From the NCBI GenBank assembly GCA_963575745.1, contig CAUYUJ010015755.1:103501-167500 (forward strand): 64,000 nt of DNA. The letters run 5' to 3'. Of the stretch, positions 1 through 8,696 are shown one piece after another. Under the pieces are notes generated by a model. The model ran no database searches, was not told the DNA's origin, and was given only the letters and a program-made list of their open reading frames with translations. The position numbers and the translations under genes are program-made. Within the stretch, counting starts at the first letter, position 1; each line of letters opens with the position of its first letter. The stretch comes from Prorocentrum cordatum (taxonomy: Eukaryota > Sar > Dinophyceae > Prorocentrales > Prorocentraceae).

Positions 1-418
1 TTTTCTCGGACCCCACAGGGGAGGCCTCCAGAGTTGAGGCCTTCGCCTTGCCCGCCATTCGGCGACAGCGACCTGCCGAAGAGCGCGGGGCGCCCGGGCG
101 AGCACGGTCCCCGCTCCGAGTCCCGCAGGAGGCGGGGAGTGCGTTCCCGTCCATGTGCAAGCAGGCGTGCGTTCTCCCTCCCCCTCCCTCCTTTCGCTCC
201 CTCCTCCCTCTTCGGCATACCAGTTTTGGGAGGAGCCTTGCAGCTCCGTCGCCCCAGAACGGCGCCTCGCGAGGCCCAGCACGCTGGCAGCGGCGGGGGG
301 TCGGAGCAGCCAGAGCTGCGCGAGCACAGACGCTCGAAGCTCCGCGCGGAGTTCCCCGAGGCGGCGCCTCCGGCCTCTGGCGCCGCCCCTGGCGCGCTGG
401 GGGAGAGGGGTGCCCAGC
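1..418. other. GC-rich flank, no gene recognised
   Basis: Overlapping open frames occur in several frames but none shows a recognisable domain, which is expected in GC-rich DNA with few stop codons. A short GC-palindromic stretch at about 340-405 resembles the middle of the TIR-6 family found elsewhere in the window. The last five bases (CCAGC, 414-418) are the target duplication of the next element. Confidence 0.5.
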
Positions 419-607
419 TCGGGTCGGGCGAAAGGGGGGGGGTTGGGGAAAGGGGGGGTTACGAAATCTGCTGCATGTAGCTGGTTTCGGCCCCGCCGCC
501 GGGCCCATTCCTCGATACATGGGCGCCTCTGGCGCCAGGAGGCGCCGGGAAAATCAGCTACGTGAGCTGATTCTCACCCCGCTATCCCCCCCTTTCGCCC
601 GACCCGA
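419..607 (+). mobile_element. TIR-2 copy A, short inverted-repeat element with 5-bp duplication
   Basis: The ends are inverted (TCGGGTCGGGCGAAAGG at the left, the reverse complement ending CGCCCGACCCGA at the right). The element is flanked by CCAGC at 414-418 and at 608-612, a perfect 5-bp target duplication. The interior contains the diagnostic GAAATCTGCTGCATG and CAGCTACGTGAGCTGATTC segments seen in copies B-E. No coding capacity. Confidence 0.85.
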
Positions 608-845
608 CCAGCGCGAGCATCCCTGGAGCGTCCAGGGGGCTCGTGGGGGGCGAAAGACTCGGACTTTCGGTTCGTGTTCCCCCTGTTGGGCCCTCCTTGC
701 GGCTGCCTCTGGGCCCTCTTGCGGCGGTCTTGGGCGCCTCGGGGGCCGCCCTGGAGAGCCCTCTTTTGAGCCGCGTTGGGGCGCGCCTCGGGCCCTGTCG
801 GGCCCACTCCGTGCCCACTGGCACTCTGGCGGATCTCCGCTTTTG

Positions 846-1047
846 GAGCTTGTTTTTTTTGATTCAGGCAAGTTTACTTGCATGGCGTTCGCCCCTCCCC
901 CCCCCCCCTCGCCCCTCTTCAAGCGAATACTAGCGTGCAAGTGCCTTTCGACTTGCATGGTTTCCGCGCCCCCCACCCCCCGGGCTTGCTTCAGGCTCAG
1001 CCCCCCCCCCGTCCATGCAAGTAAACTTGCCAGAGTCTAAAAAAACA
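846..1047 (+). mobile_element. TIR-1 copy 1, proximal part, interrupted by the YR retroelement
   Basis: It begins GAGCTTG after the 3-bp duplication TTG (843-845). A perfect 19-bp inner inverted repeat (GGCAAGTTTACTTGCATGG at 867-885 and its complement at 1013-1031) marks both ends. The distal TIR stops at ...AAAAAACA (1047), and its missing last bases, AGCTC, appear 6.6 kb away at 7658-7662, followed by TTG. The element was therefore split by the retroelement. Two intact relatives lie at 32312-32513 and 58419-58627. Confidence 0.88.
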
Positions 1048-1143
1048 TGGTTTGTGCTTGCACGTGAAGGAAGTCAAGAGGGGTTTTCATTATGTCGCCC
1101 CTTTGGCTCCGCTCCTTCTTGCATCGCATAGCTTCTCTGGTCC
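1048..1143 (+). repeat. Split direct repeat A1 of the YR retroelement
   Basis: This 96-bp sequence starts TGGTTTGTGCTTGCACGTG and recurs at 7411-7506 (A2). The only difference is position 1074 (T here, C at 7437). It forms the left terminus of the element. Confidence 0.93.
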
Positions 1144-1226
1144 GGAGTCGATGGATGGGCGCCATCCCTGAGGGGCGGCCGCGCCGCTGGCCTGGGTGGT
1201 AGTGGCGCTGGAGGCCGCGGCCTACG

Positions 1227-2910
1227 TTGGAGCAGAGGAGGGCCCGACGCGGGCGGCCTGCCCTGACCCTCGTGCCCGGCCTGTCCTGCGTGTCCAGAGG
1301 CGGCGGCTGGCCCAGAGGCCGCGGCCTGCCCGGCTTGCGAGCCGCCTCCCCGCGCGGCTTGCCCGGCCTGCGAGCCGCCGCCGGGTGCGACCCGCCCGGC
1401 CTGCGAGGCGGCCGGCGGCGACGCCGGGCGAGAGGGCGGCTGGGAGGCTCACTGGGGTGCTGCCCGGAGGCCTGGTGCACTGGCTGGTGGGAGTTCCCGG
1501 TCGCAGGCATGACGACGCTCGTGTGGTGGCTCCTCAGCGTCGTGGGGCGGAGGTGGTGGACTAGAGCGCCCTCAGTGGAGCCTGGGGTCTGCCGATTCGC
1601 CGGCGACGACGTCGATGACGTATGGGTGCAGCTGCACTACGTGGCAGAGGGCGGACGGGTCATCCTGTCCCCAGAGGTTGACATCTACGTGGAGGACATG
1701 AGCTGCGGCAGGGCCGAGACCTGGCCTGCCCGACCCATCCCGCTGGCGCAGCGGATGGGCAGGATGCGGAGGCTGTATCGCTTCGAGGAGGCGCTGGGGC
1801 CTGAGAGTCGGGCCAAGACGCTGACGCGGGGCCGTCAGGCGGCGCTGGAGGAAGAGGCGGCGTCGCCTGAGCCGAGGGAGGCCGGGGCCGTGAGCGGCCA
1901 GCGGGTCTCGTGGCAGGAGGACGCTGGTAGGCGGCTGGCCGCGGAGCGGAGGGGCCTGCTGTACCTGAGCATGGCCGTGGCTCGCCGGGCGGGGACGCCG
2001 CTGGAGGCTCCTGCCGGGTGTGACGCCTGGGTCGGCCGCAGTGGCGTGCCCGACGATGTGATCGGGGCGGAGGTCGACGTGGCGAAGACTGGAGGCCTGA
2101 GCTTCGAGGACGGGCCTGAGGCGTTCGGTGTGCTGAGGTCCGCCGACGGTGGCACGGGGCGACTCGGCCGGCTGGACGCGGGGTCGGACGCTGGGCGCCT
2201 GGCAGAGGAGGAGGCTTTCAGGCATGGCCCAAGCAGGAGCCAGGCGCGTGCCAAGGGCCCCGAGCGCCGACGCACTGCGGCCGCGGCGCCGCTCGAGGAT
2301 GAGGAGCCCGCCGGGCCCCCACGCGGCACAGCTATGCCAGAGCTGGCGCAGCCGCTGCTGGCGGGGCCGCAGGGCGAGCAACGTGACGCCCTCGCCCGCA
2401 CGCTCTGGGTCTTCTACGACGAGCAGGGCGGACGGGACAGACGATGGCGAGACGTGGTAGGCGAGTCGAGGCAGGGGCGCCGCCCAGACGCACGGGTGGG
2501 CAGACCGCCGGGGGCTCCCCACATGCGCGGGCACATGGTGAGGCACGGAGGCGACCTGCGGCTCGAGCCCGACCTCACCGTATGCGTGAGGGGCCGTGGG
2601 GAGAATGACTGGGTGGTGCAGAAGCTGAGGACGATCGTGGAGGCCTGGTACCAGGGCTTATCACGTGTCCAGCTGAACATGAGCGGCCTGATGATGGTGG
2701 GGAAGATGACTCACCGCGGGTCCGCCACGCTGGAGGCCTACGGAGACCTGCTCAAGCCGAGCTGGACGAACGCGGACATCTTCGCGGACGTGAGCTCGGA
2801 GAAGGACGTCTCGGGGTCAGAGCTCAGGGGCTACATCCACCAGGGGGCGCAGAAGACGTACGAGGTGGAGCAGGCGCAGAATCGGGCAGGTACGCCACGC
2901 GGGGTGCCTA
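1227..2910 (+). pseudogene. Gag-like ORF of the YR retroelement
   Basis: One frame stays open from before 1227 to 3479, but only about 1590-2905 looks like real protein. It contains RTLWVFYDEQGGRDRRWRDV near 2397-2455 and, in its second half, VRHGGDL, a leucine-rich LRTIVEAWYQGLSRVQLN segment and an acidic/charged tail (EVEQAQNRAG). I recognise this RTLWV-YDEQG...W--V--ES type from dinoflagellate retroelement proteins and infer a nucleic-acid-binding or assembly role upstream of pol. The first ~120 codons are low-complexity Gly/Arg/Ala and probably not translated. The start codon cannot be fixed: no convincing ATG lies between A1 and the conserved part. After 2910 the frame becomes Gly/Arg-rich and the pol sequence continues in another frame. 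Confidence 0.6.
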
Positions 2911-3097
2911 CTAGGACCGTCGGCGGAGCAGAAGGAGCTGGAGGCGACGCTGCAGGTGCGGGGCGTGGTGGCGGCCGAGGCGGCCGCGGGCGCGGCCGGG
3001 CCAGGGGCGTCGCCTCCGCGGGGCCATGGCGGCCCCCGGGCCCGGGGGGGCCAGCCCCTCCCCCGGGCCCTTTTTGCCGGGGCACGACGGCGGCCGC

Positions 3098-3672
3098 CTG
3101 CCGCCCTCGCGTGGAGCCCGCAGCTTCCTGCCGCTCCCGCTGCTGGGCGACGCTGGCCGCCGAATTCGCGGCAGGTCTTGCAGGGCGAGGCAGTTCGGCC
3201 GAGAGAATCGGATTGCGGCGGAGGTCAACGGTATCGTCGATGCCGTTAACTGGATGTCGGGGTACGACTCGCTTCCTGGCCCAGCCAATGACATGCAGCG
3301 GGATGCACTTGCGCGCTTCGAGGGCCTCGTTCGGGGCCGGCAGCCGGACGCCAAGTTGCAGGATCCGCAGGCGGCCCTCTGGGAGCTGCTGCGGGGCCGC
3401 TCGCCATACGACGGGCGCAGTGGCCCGACGACGGTCGCCTCCTACAGTGCAGGGCTCGTCAGCATGCCGATGGACGTGAGCGACTGCCCGCGTCTAGAGG
3501 ACCTCTTGCCTGGCGAGGCCCTTGCTTTCCTGCAGGAGCGCCATGAGCGCATGTTGCGAGAGTCACCCTTGCCGACTGACGTCGAGCCATACTTCGACTC
3601 GGTCCTCAAGTTCAACCACAAGGAGTACCGCGGCCTGGTGCGCCGGCTGCTGTCGGCTGGCATTCTGGGATG
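3098..3672 (+). pseudogene. N-terminal part of pol (pre-RT region), frame-shifted fragment
   Basis: In frame 2 the translation holds SFLPLPLLGD near 3122, then NWMSGYDSLPG, a segment ending LPGEALAFLQERHERMLRES, and EYRGLVRRLLSAGIL near 3630-3665. This is the usual lead-in to the RT domain of YR and related retroelements. The next expected motif, RLIVDARRTN, is found in frame 3 from 3687, immediately after an in-frame TAA at 3678. The link between the two (about 20-30 residues in relatives, by my recollection) is missing. A frameshift with a small deletion is the simplest explanation; an unspliced intron is less likely because only ~15 bases separate the parts. Confidence 0.65.
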
Positions 3673-3686
3673 GACTCTAACGACTT

Positions 3687-5270
3687 CGCCTCATAGTCGA
3701 CGCCCGCCGTACGAACGCCCACTTCAAGGACCCTCCTGGGGTGGAGCTTTTGAGCAGCGAGGGCCTTGCCAGAATCGAGGTGCACGTGCCAGACGCGGGC
3801 TTCTCGAACTACGAGGACCTCCGCGCCGCGCTGGAGGCGCAGCAGGTGTACATCGGCATGGCGGACGTGAAGGACTGCTTTCATAGGATGCGCATTGATT
3901 CGGCCCTCTCGCAGTACTTCTGCCTGCCGCCGGTCAAGGCTGGGGCTTTCGGCGTGACCGAGGTCGAGGGGGCCAAGGTGCAGACGTCGACGGCCATCTA
4001 CCCTTGCTGGCAGGTGCTGCCCATGGGCTTCAGCTGGTCCCTCTTCTTCGCCCAGCGGGCCAACGAGGAGGTGAGCCGCCGCAGCAGCGCGCTCCTTCGG
4101 GGGCCCGGTCTCTCAGACCATGGGCCACCGCTCGTGTTCGCGCCAGGCAGAGCGTCCCAGGAAGTCAGGCACTACGTGTATGTTGATAACTTGGGGGTCT
4201 TCTCGCTCTTCTCTGAACTCGTGAGCGGCGTGATGAACCAGCTGACAGGCGAGTTCACCAAGCTGAGCCTACTGCTGCACAAAGACGAGCTGGTGCCGGA
4301 CAAGGCAGTAGCGCTGGGCACGGAGATCGACGGGGGCCAATTGCGCACTCGTGTGACCAGTGATCGGTTCTGGCGCTGCCGCCAGGCCGTGCGAGGCCTC
4401 CTAGCCCGCCGCCGTGTCAAGGGGTGGGCCGTGGAAGCAGTGCTGGGCCACCTAACCTTTTGTGGCCTCTGCTCGCGCGGCACCTTGTCAGCCTTCAATT
4501 CAGTCTACGGCTTCGTGCGAGCCCACTACGACGAGGCGGCCGTGCTATGGACTGAGGCGCGGCAGGAGCTGACGGCCTTCAGCTCTTTGATGTACTTCCT
4601 GGAATCAGATTGGTGGCTACCTTGGAATCCCTTGGCGCAGCAGTCAGATGCCAGTCTTCACGGCTACGGACTGGCAAGGGCCTTTTGGCCGCGGGAGCTG
4701 GTGGAGTCAGTCGGGCGCGTGCCTGAGCGAGCCCGCTTCCGCCGGCGCTGCGCGCACAGTGCCCGCGAGGCTGCGCTCTGTGCAGCTGGTTTCAGCATGA
4801 GCGAGAGTGGCAAATGGGAACTCAAGGGCCTTCCTGAAGATGAGGAGGAGCTGGGCCAGCGGGACGTTGCGAGGGACTTCCCGGAGGTGCCCGCCCGGGG
4901 GCTCCGCGCAGGTCTGCGGGAGCTCTGCTTCGCAAGAGCCTGGCAGCACCCTGAGGGCATCCTGACCTTAGAGGCCCGAGCCCTGGTCAGCAGCATACAT
5001 CGTATCGCCACCACGGTGTTTGGGTCCCACATACGTCAGTTGCTGCTCTGTGACAATGTGTCGGTCGTGCTAAGCTTCAATCGAGGGAGGAGCTCCTGTT
5101 TCAACTTGTTGGTCCAGATTCGTCGATTTCACGCTGTCTGTCTGAGCCGAAATATTCGTTGTTCGGTTCGTTGGATACCCAGTGAGCTCAACTGTGCCGA
5201 CCTCCCCTCACGGCTATTCGATCCTGACGGCGCAAAGTCCGCCCTTCTGGCTGAGCTGTTGGAGCTCGAG
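3687..5270 (+). pseudogene. Reverse transcriptase - RNase H domain of the YR retroelement
   Basis: Frame 3 opens with RLIVDARRTN at 3687 and runs uninterrupted through RT and RNase H. RT motifs seen: MADVKDCFHRM (first catalytic Asp, near 3859), LPMGFSWS, and YVYVDN near 4173, where the usual YxDD has Asn in the last position. Many relatives of this family appear to carry YVDN, so this is not clearly a defect. RNase H motifs follow: QSDASLHGYG (Asp, near 4647), LEARALVSSI (Glu), LLLCDNVSV (Asp) and WIPSELNCADLPSR near 5172. The domain would copy element RNA into DNA and remove the RNA strand. No internal stop is present within RT-RNase H, unlike the regions on both sides. Confidence 0.88.
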
Positions 5271-5699
5271 GGCTCCCAGGCGGGCTCAGGGCGGGTTCCC
5301 GCCTGGTCCGCACCTGAGAAGGTAGCCGGTGGCGCCGCAGCCCGCGATGCTGCCTGTGTGCCCGCGGGCGCCGGACGGGCGCGGCCGCTGCCTCGGCCCC
5401 CTGCAGACCAGACAGGGCGCGAGGCCAGGGGCGGGACGCCGGCGCACGCGGCGGCCGGCGCCGTCTCGCCTGAGGCCTGGCCTGGGGCCGTCTGCCCAGG
5501 GCCAGGAGGCGGGATGCCCGTGGCAGCTTGCCCCTTTGCCGCCAGTGGCGCCGCTGCCGTCGCCGGCAGCTCGGCGGGAGCACCAGCTGTGCGAGTCGGA
5601 GCTCCTGAAGACAGCGGTGCAGGGCCGTCCCTTGCCGCGGAGCTTGGGGCAGATGGCGGAGGACCTGAAGGAGATGCCTGTGCCAGCGGAGCCCGCTCA

Positions 5700-6555
5700 G
5701 GGAGTGCGAGAGAGCGACGGCTCCTCCGACAGCGGGAGCTCCGAGCCCGAGGTCGAGACCGACGCCGCGCGGCAGCCCAGGCTCGCGCAGTCGCACGAGC
5801 GCCTTGCCCGCCACCACGGGTCCCCTTACCTGGAGAGGGAGGCCGCGTGGATTCCGTCGCTGCGCGAGTACCAGAGGGTTGCGACCATTGGCGAGGTCAT
5901 GGAGAGCAGGGACGATGCCATGGTGACCTCGGCGTTGGTGAGCCAGCTGACCGGACTGCACCAGACTGGGACTCACCCCTCCTGGGCCGAGAGGCTGATG
6001 GTCGGCGTCCTGCACTTCGACCCCGACGGGTCGAGCTACGGTGCCTGGCGCCTCCCCCCGGGCTGGAGTTTCTGGACCCTGAGGCTCTCCCCGGAGGAGG
6101 AGGGCCCGTGGGAGAGAGCGGGCCTGGTGAAGGTGTCGATAGAGTCAGACTCGCCCTGGACGCGCTTCTTGGGCCCTGTGCTGTGTCAGATGAAGAAGGA
6201 GAAGCACCCCGAGTACCCGCGGAACTTCACGTGCCCAGAGTACCGCAGGAGGTTCAGCCTACGTCTCCAAGACCTGCCAGCAAGAGCCGAGTTGGTGCCG
6301 TATCAGGTTTGCCTTTCAAGGGCCTTGGTATGCATGGCGAGGAGGTGGGGGCGGCTGGCCGAGGTGCAGACACGCTGGCAGTGGAGAGCCAAGCGCAGCG
6401 TCGTCCGCTACGAGAAGCACGCGCGCCTGGCAGCCACGTGGTCAACTCGGAGCCGCACGGTGCAAAACGTGTTCCTGGTCTGCGGGGTTCAGCTCGCGGA
6501 CATCATTTCGGATCGCGCCTCGCCGCTCGACTTGCGGGAGCTCGGCTGCGTCTGA
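5700..6555 (+). pseudogene. Tyrosine-recombinase-like domain, catalytic centre decayed
   Basis: The translation in frame 1 (different from RT) contains ERLMVGVLHFD, an acidic WTLRLSPEEE segment, a DSPWTRFLGP stretch and, near 6290-6420, the block ending SVVRYEKHARL. In that block the spacing Trp-x8-Tyr before EKHARL equals the His/Trp-x8-Tyr spacing of tyrosine recombinases such as XerD, so the Tyr is the likely nucleophile. The expected Arg-His of the RHxG motif is replaced by Cys-Leu (YQVCLSRA), and the RGRW motif reads RWQW. Some substitutions fit CpG decay (CGC to TGC). The domain should integrate the circular cDNA, but this copy is probably inactive. Boundaries with the neighbouring frames are approximate. 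Confidence 0.7.
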
Positions 6556-7304
6556 CTGGCCAATATGTGGCCGACTGCTTCAGTGGCAAAGGAGGCGTGG
6601 GTCGGTCCGCAATGGCCATGGGCGTGCCAGCCAGGTTCTGGGACACGCTGCACGGGCCGGGCGGCGACCTCACCCGACGGAAGGTCCTGCGGGGCTTGTG
6701 CTCCGACATCGCCGCAGGCCGCGTCTTGGCCGTGATGCTGGCGCCGCCTTGTGGGCCCTGGACCACCGCTGCCGACCGAGTGGGAGCCATCCGCTCGGCA
6801 TCGCAGCCCTGGGGACTTCCGCGGCATCTTCTGAGTACAAAACAGCTGGCTCGCCTGGCATCGGGCAATAAGACCATGCGGGCCGCGTTGAGCGTCATCA
6901 GATGTTGCGAGAATTTCAAAGTCCCCTGCATACTTGAGCATCCTGTGAATTCGCGCGTTTTTGCCACGAGAGAGGTTCTGGGGGTTATAGAACGGGGGGC
7001 TGTTGTAAGATGTCTCGATCAGTGTCAGGAGGGGGCTCGCTGGCGCAAACGAACAAGATTTTTGTGTCTGAACATAGATGTTCAGGATAGTTGCTGCCTC
7101 GATCGTCGGTGTGGTCAGATCAATGGTATTTGTAACAAGTCTGGCCGTCCACACATCGTGCTGGAGGGCAACGCCCCGAATGGTGCGAAATGGACCGCTA
7201 TCGCTGCCGCCTATCCGCCAGCCCTCAATAGGAAACTCGCTCAAATCCTTTTGAGTGAATGGCGCGCGTCGTTATATAATCACCCTTGCCCACCCACCCA
7301 GTAA
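6543..7304 (+). CDS. SAM-dependent (cytosine-methyltransferase-like) domain at the 3' end of the YR element
   Basis: In frame 3 the last ~250 residues of the element run without a stop to TAA at 7302-7304, just before repeat B1. Motifs: YVADCFSGKGGVGRSA (glycine-rich SAM-binding motif I-like, near 6562), LAPPCGPWTTAADR near 6740 (resembling the PC catalytic motif IV of C5-cytosine methyltransferases) and CILEHPVNSRVF near 6930 (position of the ENV motif). Retrotransposons that captured C5-methyltransferases have been reported in dinoflagellates and charophyte algae, and DIRS elements elsewhere carry a Dam-like domain. This one has the PC motif, not the DPPY of Dam. Activity is unknown; it could be a degenerate Rossmann domain. 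It is the best-preserved coding part of the element. Confidence 0.62.
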   Translation, partial: RLRLTGQYVADCFSGKGGVGRSAMAMGVPARFWDTLHGPGGDLTRRKVLRGLCSDIAAGRVLAVMLAPPCGPWTTAADRVGAIRSASQPWGLPRHLLSTKQLARLASGNKTMRAALSVIRCCENFKVPCILEHPVNSRVFATREVLGVIERGAVVRCLDQCQEGARWRKRTRFLCLNIDVQDSCCLDRRCGQINGICNKSGRPHIVLEGNAPNGAKWTAIAAAYPPALNRKLAQILLSEWRASLYNHPCPPTQ

Positions 7305-7324
7305 ACATTCTTGGGAACGGCTTG

Positions 7325-7410
7325 GGTTGACGGTGCCTCGCAGCTGAGCGCAAGGACGCGCAGCCGTTCGTTCATCTGTGTCCCCGCCTTGAAAAGATCT
7401 CGGGACGTCC
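7325..7410 (+). repeat. Split direct repeat B1 of the YR retroelement
   Basis: An 86-bp sequence starting GGTTGACGGTGCCTC recurs at 7572-7657 with one mismatch (CTCGCAG here, CTCACAG there). It abuts A2 with no intervening base (7410/7411). Confidence 0.93.
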
Positions 7411-7506
7411 TGGTTTGTGCTTGCACGTGAAGGAAGCCAAGAGGGGTTTTCATTATGTCGCCCCTTTGGCTCCGCTCCTTCTTGCATCGCATAGCTTCTC
7501 TGGTCC
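7411..7506 (+). repeat. Split direct repeat A2 of the YR retroelement
   Basis: 96 bp, identical to A1 (1048-1143) except for one base. It lies directly after B1, and a unique 65-bp spacer (7507-7571) separates it from B2. Confidence 0.93.
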
Positions 7507-7571
7507 CCCGCCCCCCCGAGTCCTCTCGAGCATGCGTGCACACACATGCTCTGTCTCATTTTTCTCTCTGT

Positions 7572-7657
7572 GGTTGACGGTGCCTCACAGCTGAGCGCAA
7601 GGACGCGCAGCCGTTCGTTCATCTGTGTCCCCGCCTTGAAAAGATCTCGGGACGTCC
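7572..7657 (+). repeat. Split direct repeat B2, right end of the YR retroelement
   Basis: 86 bp matching B1. The next base, 7658, resumes the interrupted TIR-1 element (AGCTC, then its TTG target duplication at 7663-7665), which fixes the element boundary. Confidence 0.93.
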
Positions 7658-7673
7658 AGCTCTTGGAAAATCG

Positions 7674-7755
7674 CGGTCGTTCAAGGTTGGACGGGCCCCG
7701 CGGAGTCGGAAACCCACGCGCAAGTTGCCGCGAGTCGCGACACGAGCCTGCCGTA
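7674..7755 (+). mobile_element. TIR-12 right-half fragment
   Basis: GGTCGTTCAAGGTTGGACG followed by a segment ending GACACGAGCCTGCCGTA matches the right half of the TIR-12 copy at 48368-48560. The left half is not next to it. Confidence 0.6.
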
Positions 7756-7927
7756 TGGTTCTTGGGGCGCGTGGGGGGACTTCAGTTGTACGCCATGCTT
7801 GTGCACGGGAGGCCAGTGCAGAAGTGCCTCGCCTCACGCGTCGAGTCCGGGTGCAGTTGGCGCCAATCGAGAAGTTCGAGGCACATCGGGAGAGCATCCG
7901 TGGCAATGGCTGTGCGGAGTCCTGCGG

Positions 7928-8016
<89 letters not shown>

Positions 8017-8670
8017 GAGGGGAAGGGGGAGGGAACGCAGGGCGGTTGGAATGTAGAACGGAGGGGGAAGTGTTTCCCGAGATGCGCGAGCTCGTCTTCG
8101 CGCTCACCGGCCTGCGGCAGTGAGCGGACCTCCTGTTGCCGCTGGCTGTTCCCAGCCTGCCGCTGCCCTCTGGCAACTCCTGCGGCGTGTTTCTTCCCCT
8201 TCTCCCTCTTCCTCTCCCTCCCGCTCCATCGTATACGCCCCCACTCCTTGCCTCTCCCCCCTCTATCCCCTTCCGCTCGTGGCTGCCGTGTCCCCGAGGG
8301 TACAGCAGAACTCCTGACGGCCTTCCTTCGCCGCGGCAACGGCCTCGGCGAGCGCAGCCCGCCCGGAGTGCGGGACCCGTGCCCGGCCTCCGCCGGAAGA
8401 GCAGAGCGCGCCGCCCTCGGCGACGGCGCCTGCCTCCCCGGGGGGCGGGTGCAGCGGGCGCTCCTCGCCTCTTCTCTCTTTGCCGCGCTGTGGCGACCGC
8501 TCAGCGCGTGCTCCGCGCGCCTGCTCGGGGGCACGCCCGGGGGTGCCACCGCGTGCCCGCGGCGGCGTGGAAAAGGCGCAGCCTGCGGCAGGGTCGGGGC
8601 GCGCGCTGCGGCGGGCCGTCGTGCCGGCGGGCCGCCCCGGGGGCGGGCGCTGGAAGTCGTGCGCCGCGGG
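7756..8670. other. No gene recognised; (GA)n microsatellite at 7931-8014
   Basis: A GA dinucleotide tract with a few A insertions occupies 7931-8014. The rest is GC-rich with long overlapping open frames on both strands (7546-8694 plus, 7782-8744 minus). Their translations are Arg/Pro/Ala-rich without domains and run straight through the microsatellite, so I treat them as chance frames. Confidence 0.5.
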
Positions 8671-8696
8671 TGGCCGGGGATGTTGTCGTGTTGAGG

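Larger units (their letters stand above)
1048..7657 (+). mobile_element. Tyrosine-recombinase (DIRS-order) retrotransposon with split direct repeats
   Basis: The element starts with repeat A1 (1048-1143), contains coding remnants in the order gag-like, reverse transcriptase-RNase H, tyrosine-recombinase-like and methyltransferase-like, and ends with the block B1-A2-spacer-B2 (7325-7657). Each repeat pair differs by a single base. Split repeats of this A1...B1A2B2 form are characteristic of PAT/Ngaro-type YR retroelements, not of LTR elements. There is no target duplication, as expected for recombinase-mediated insertion. Reading frame changes at about 3.1, 3.68, 5.3-5.7 and 6.5 kb, so the copy is probably not autonomous. 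Family placement follows from domains and architecture; a phylogeny was not possible. Confidence 0.88.

Noticed and set aside
5280-6540. Continuous 1187-residue pol polyprotein in one frame
   Set aside because: The middle part of that frame is low-complexity; the recombinase-like sequence lies in another frame, so the open frame is partly fortuitous.
6543-7304. Dam-type N6-adenine methyltransferase as in classical DIRS elements
   Set aside because: No DPPY/DPPW motif is present; the PPC motif points to the cytosine type.
1048-7657. LTR retrotransposon (A1/A2 as LTRs)
   Set aside because: The second repeat pair B1/B2, the abutting B1-A2 junction, the lack of target duplication and the recombinase motif all fit a YR element instead.
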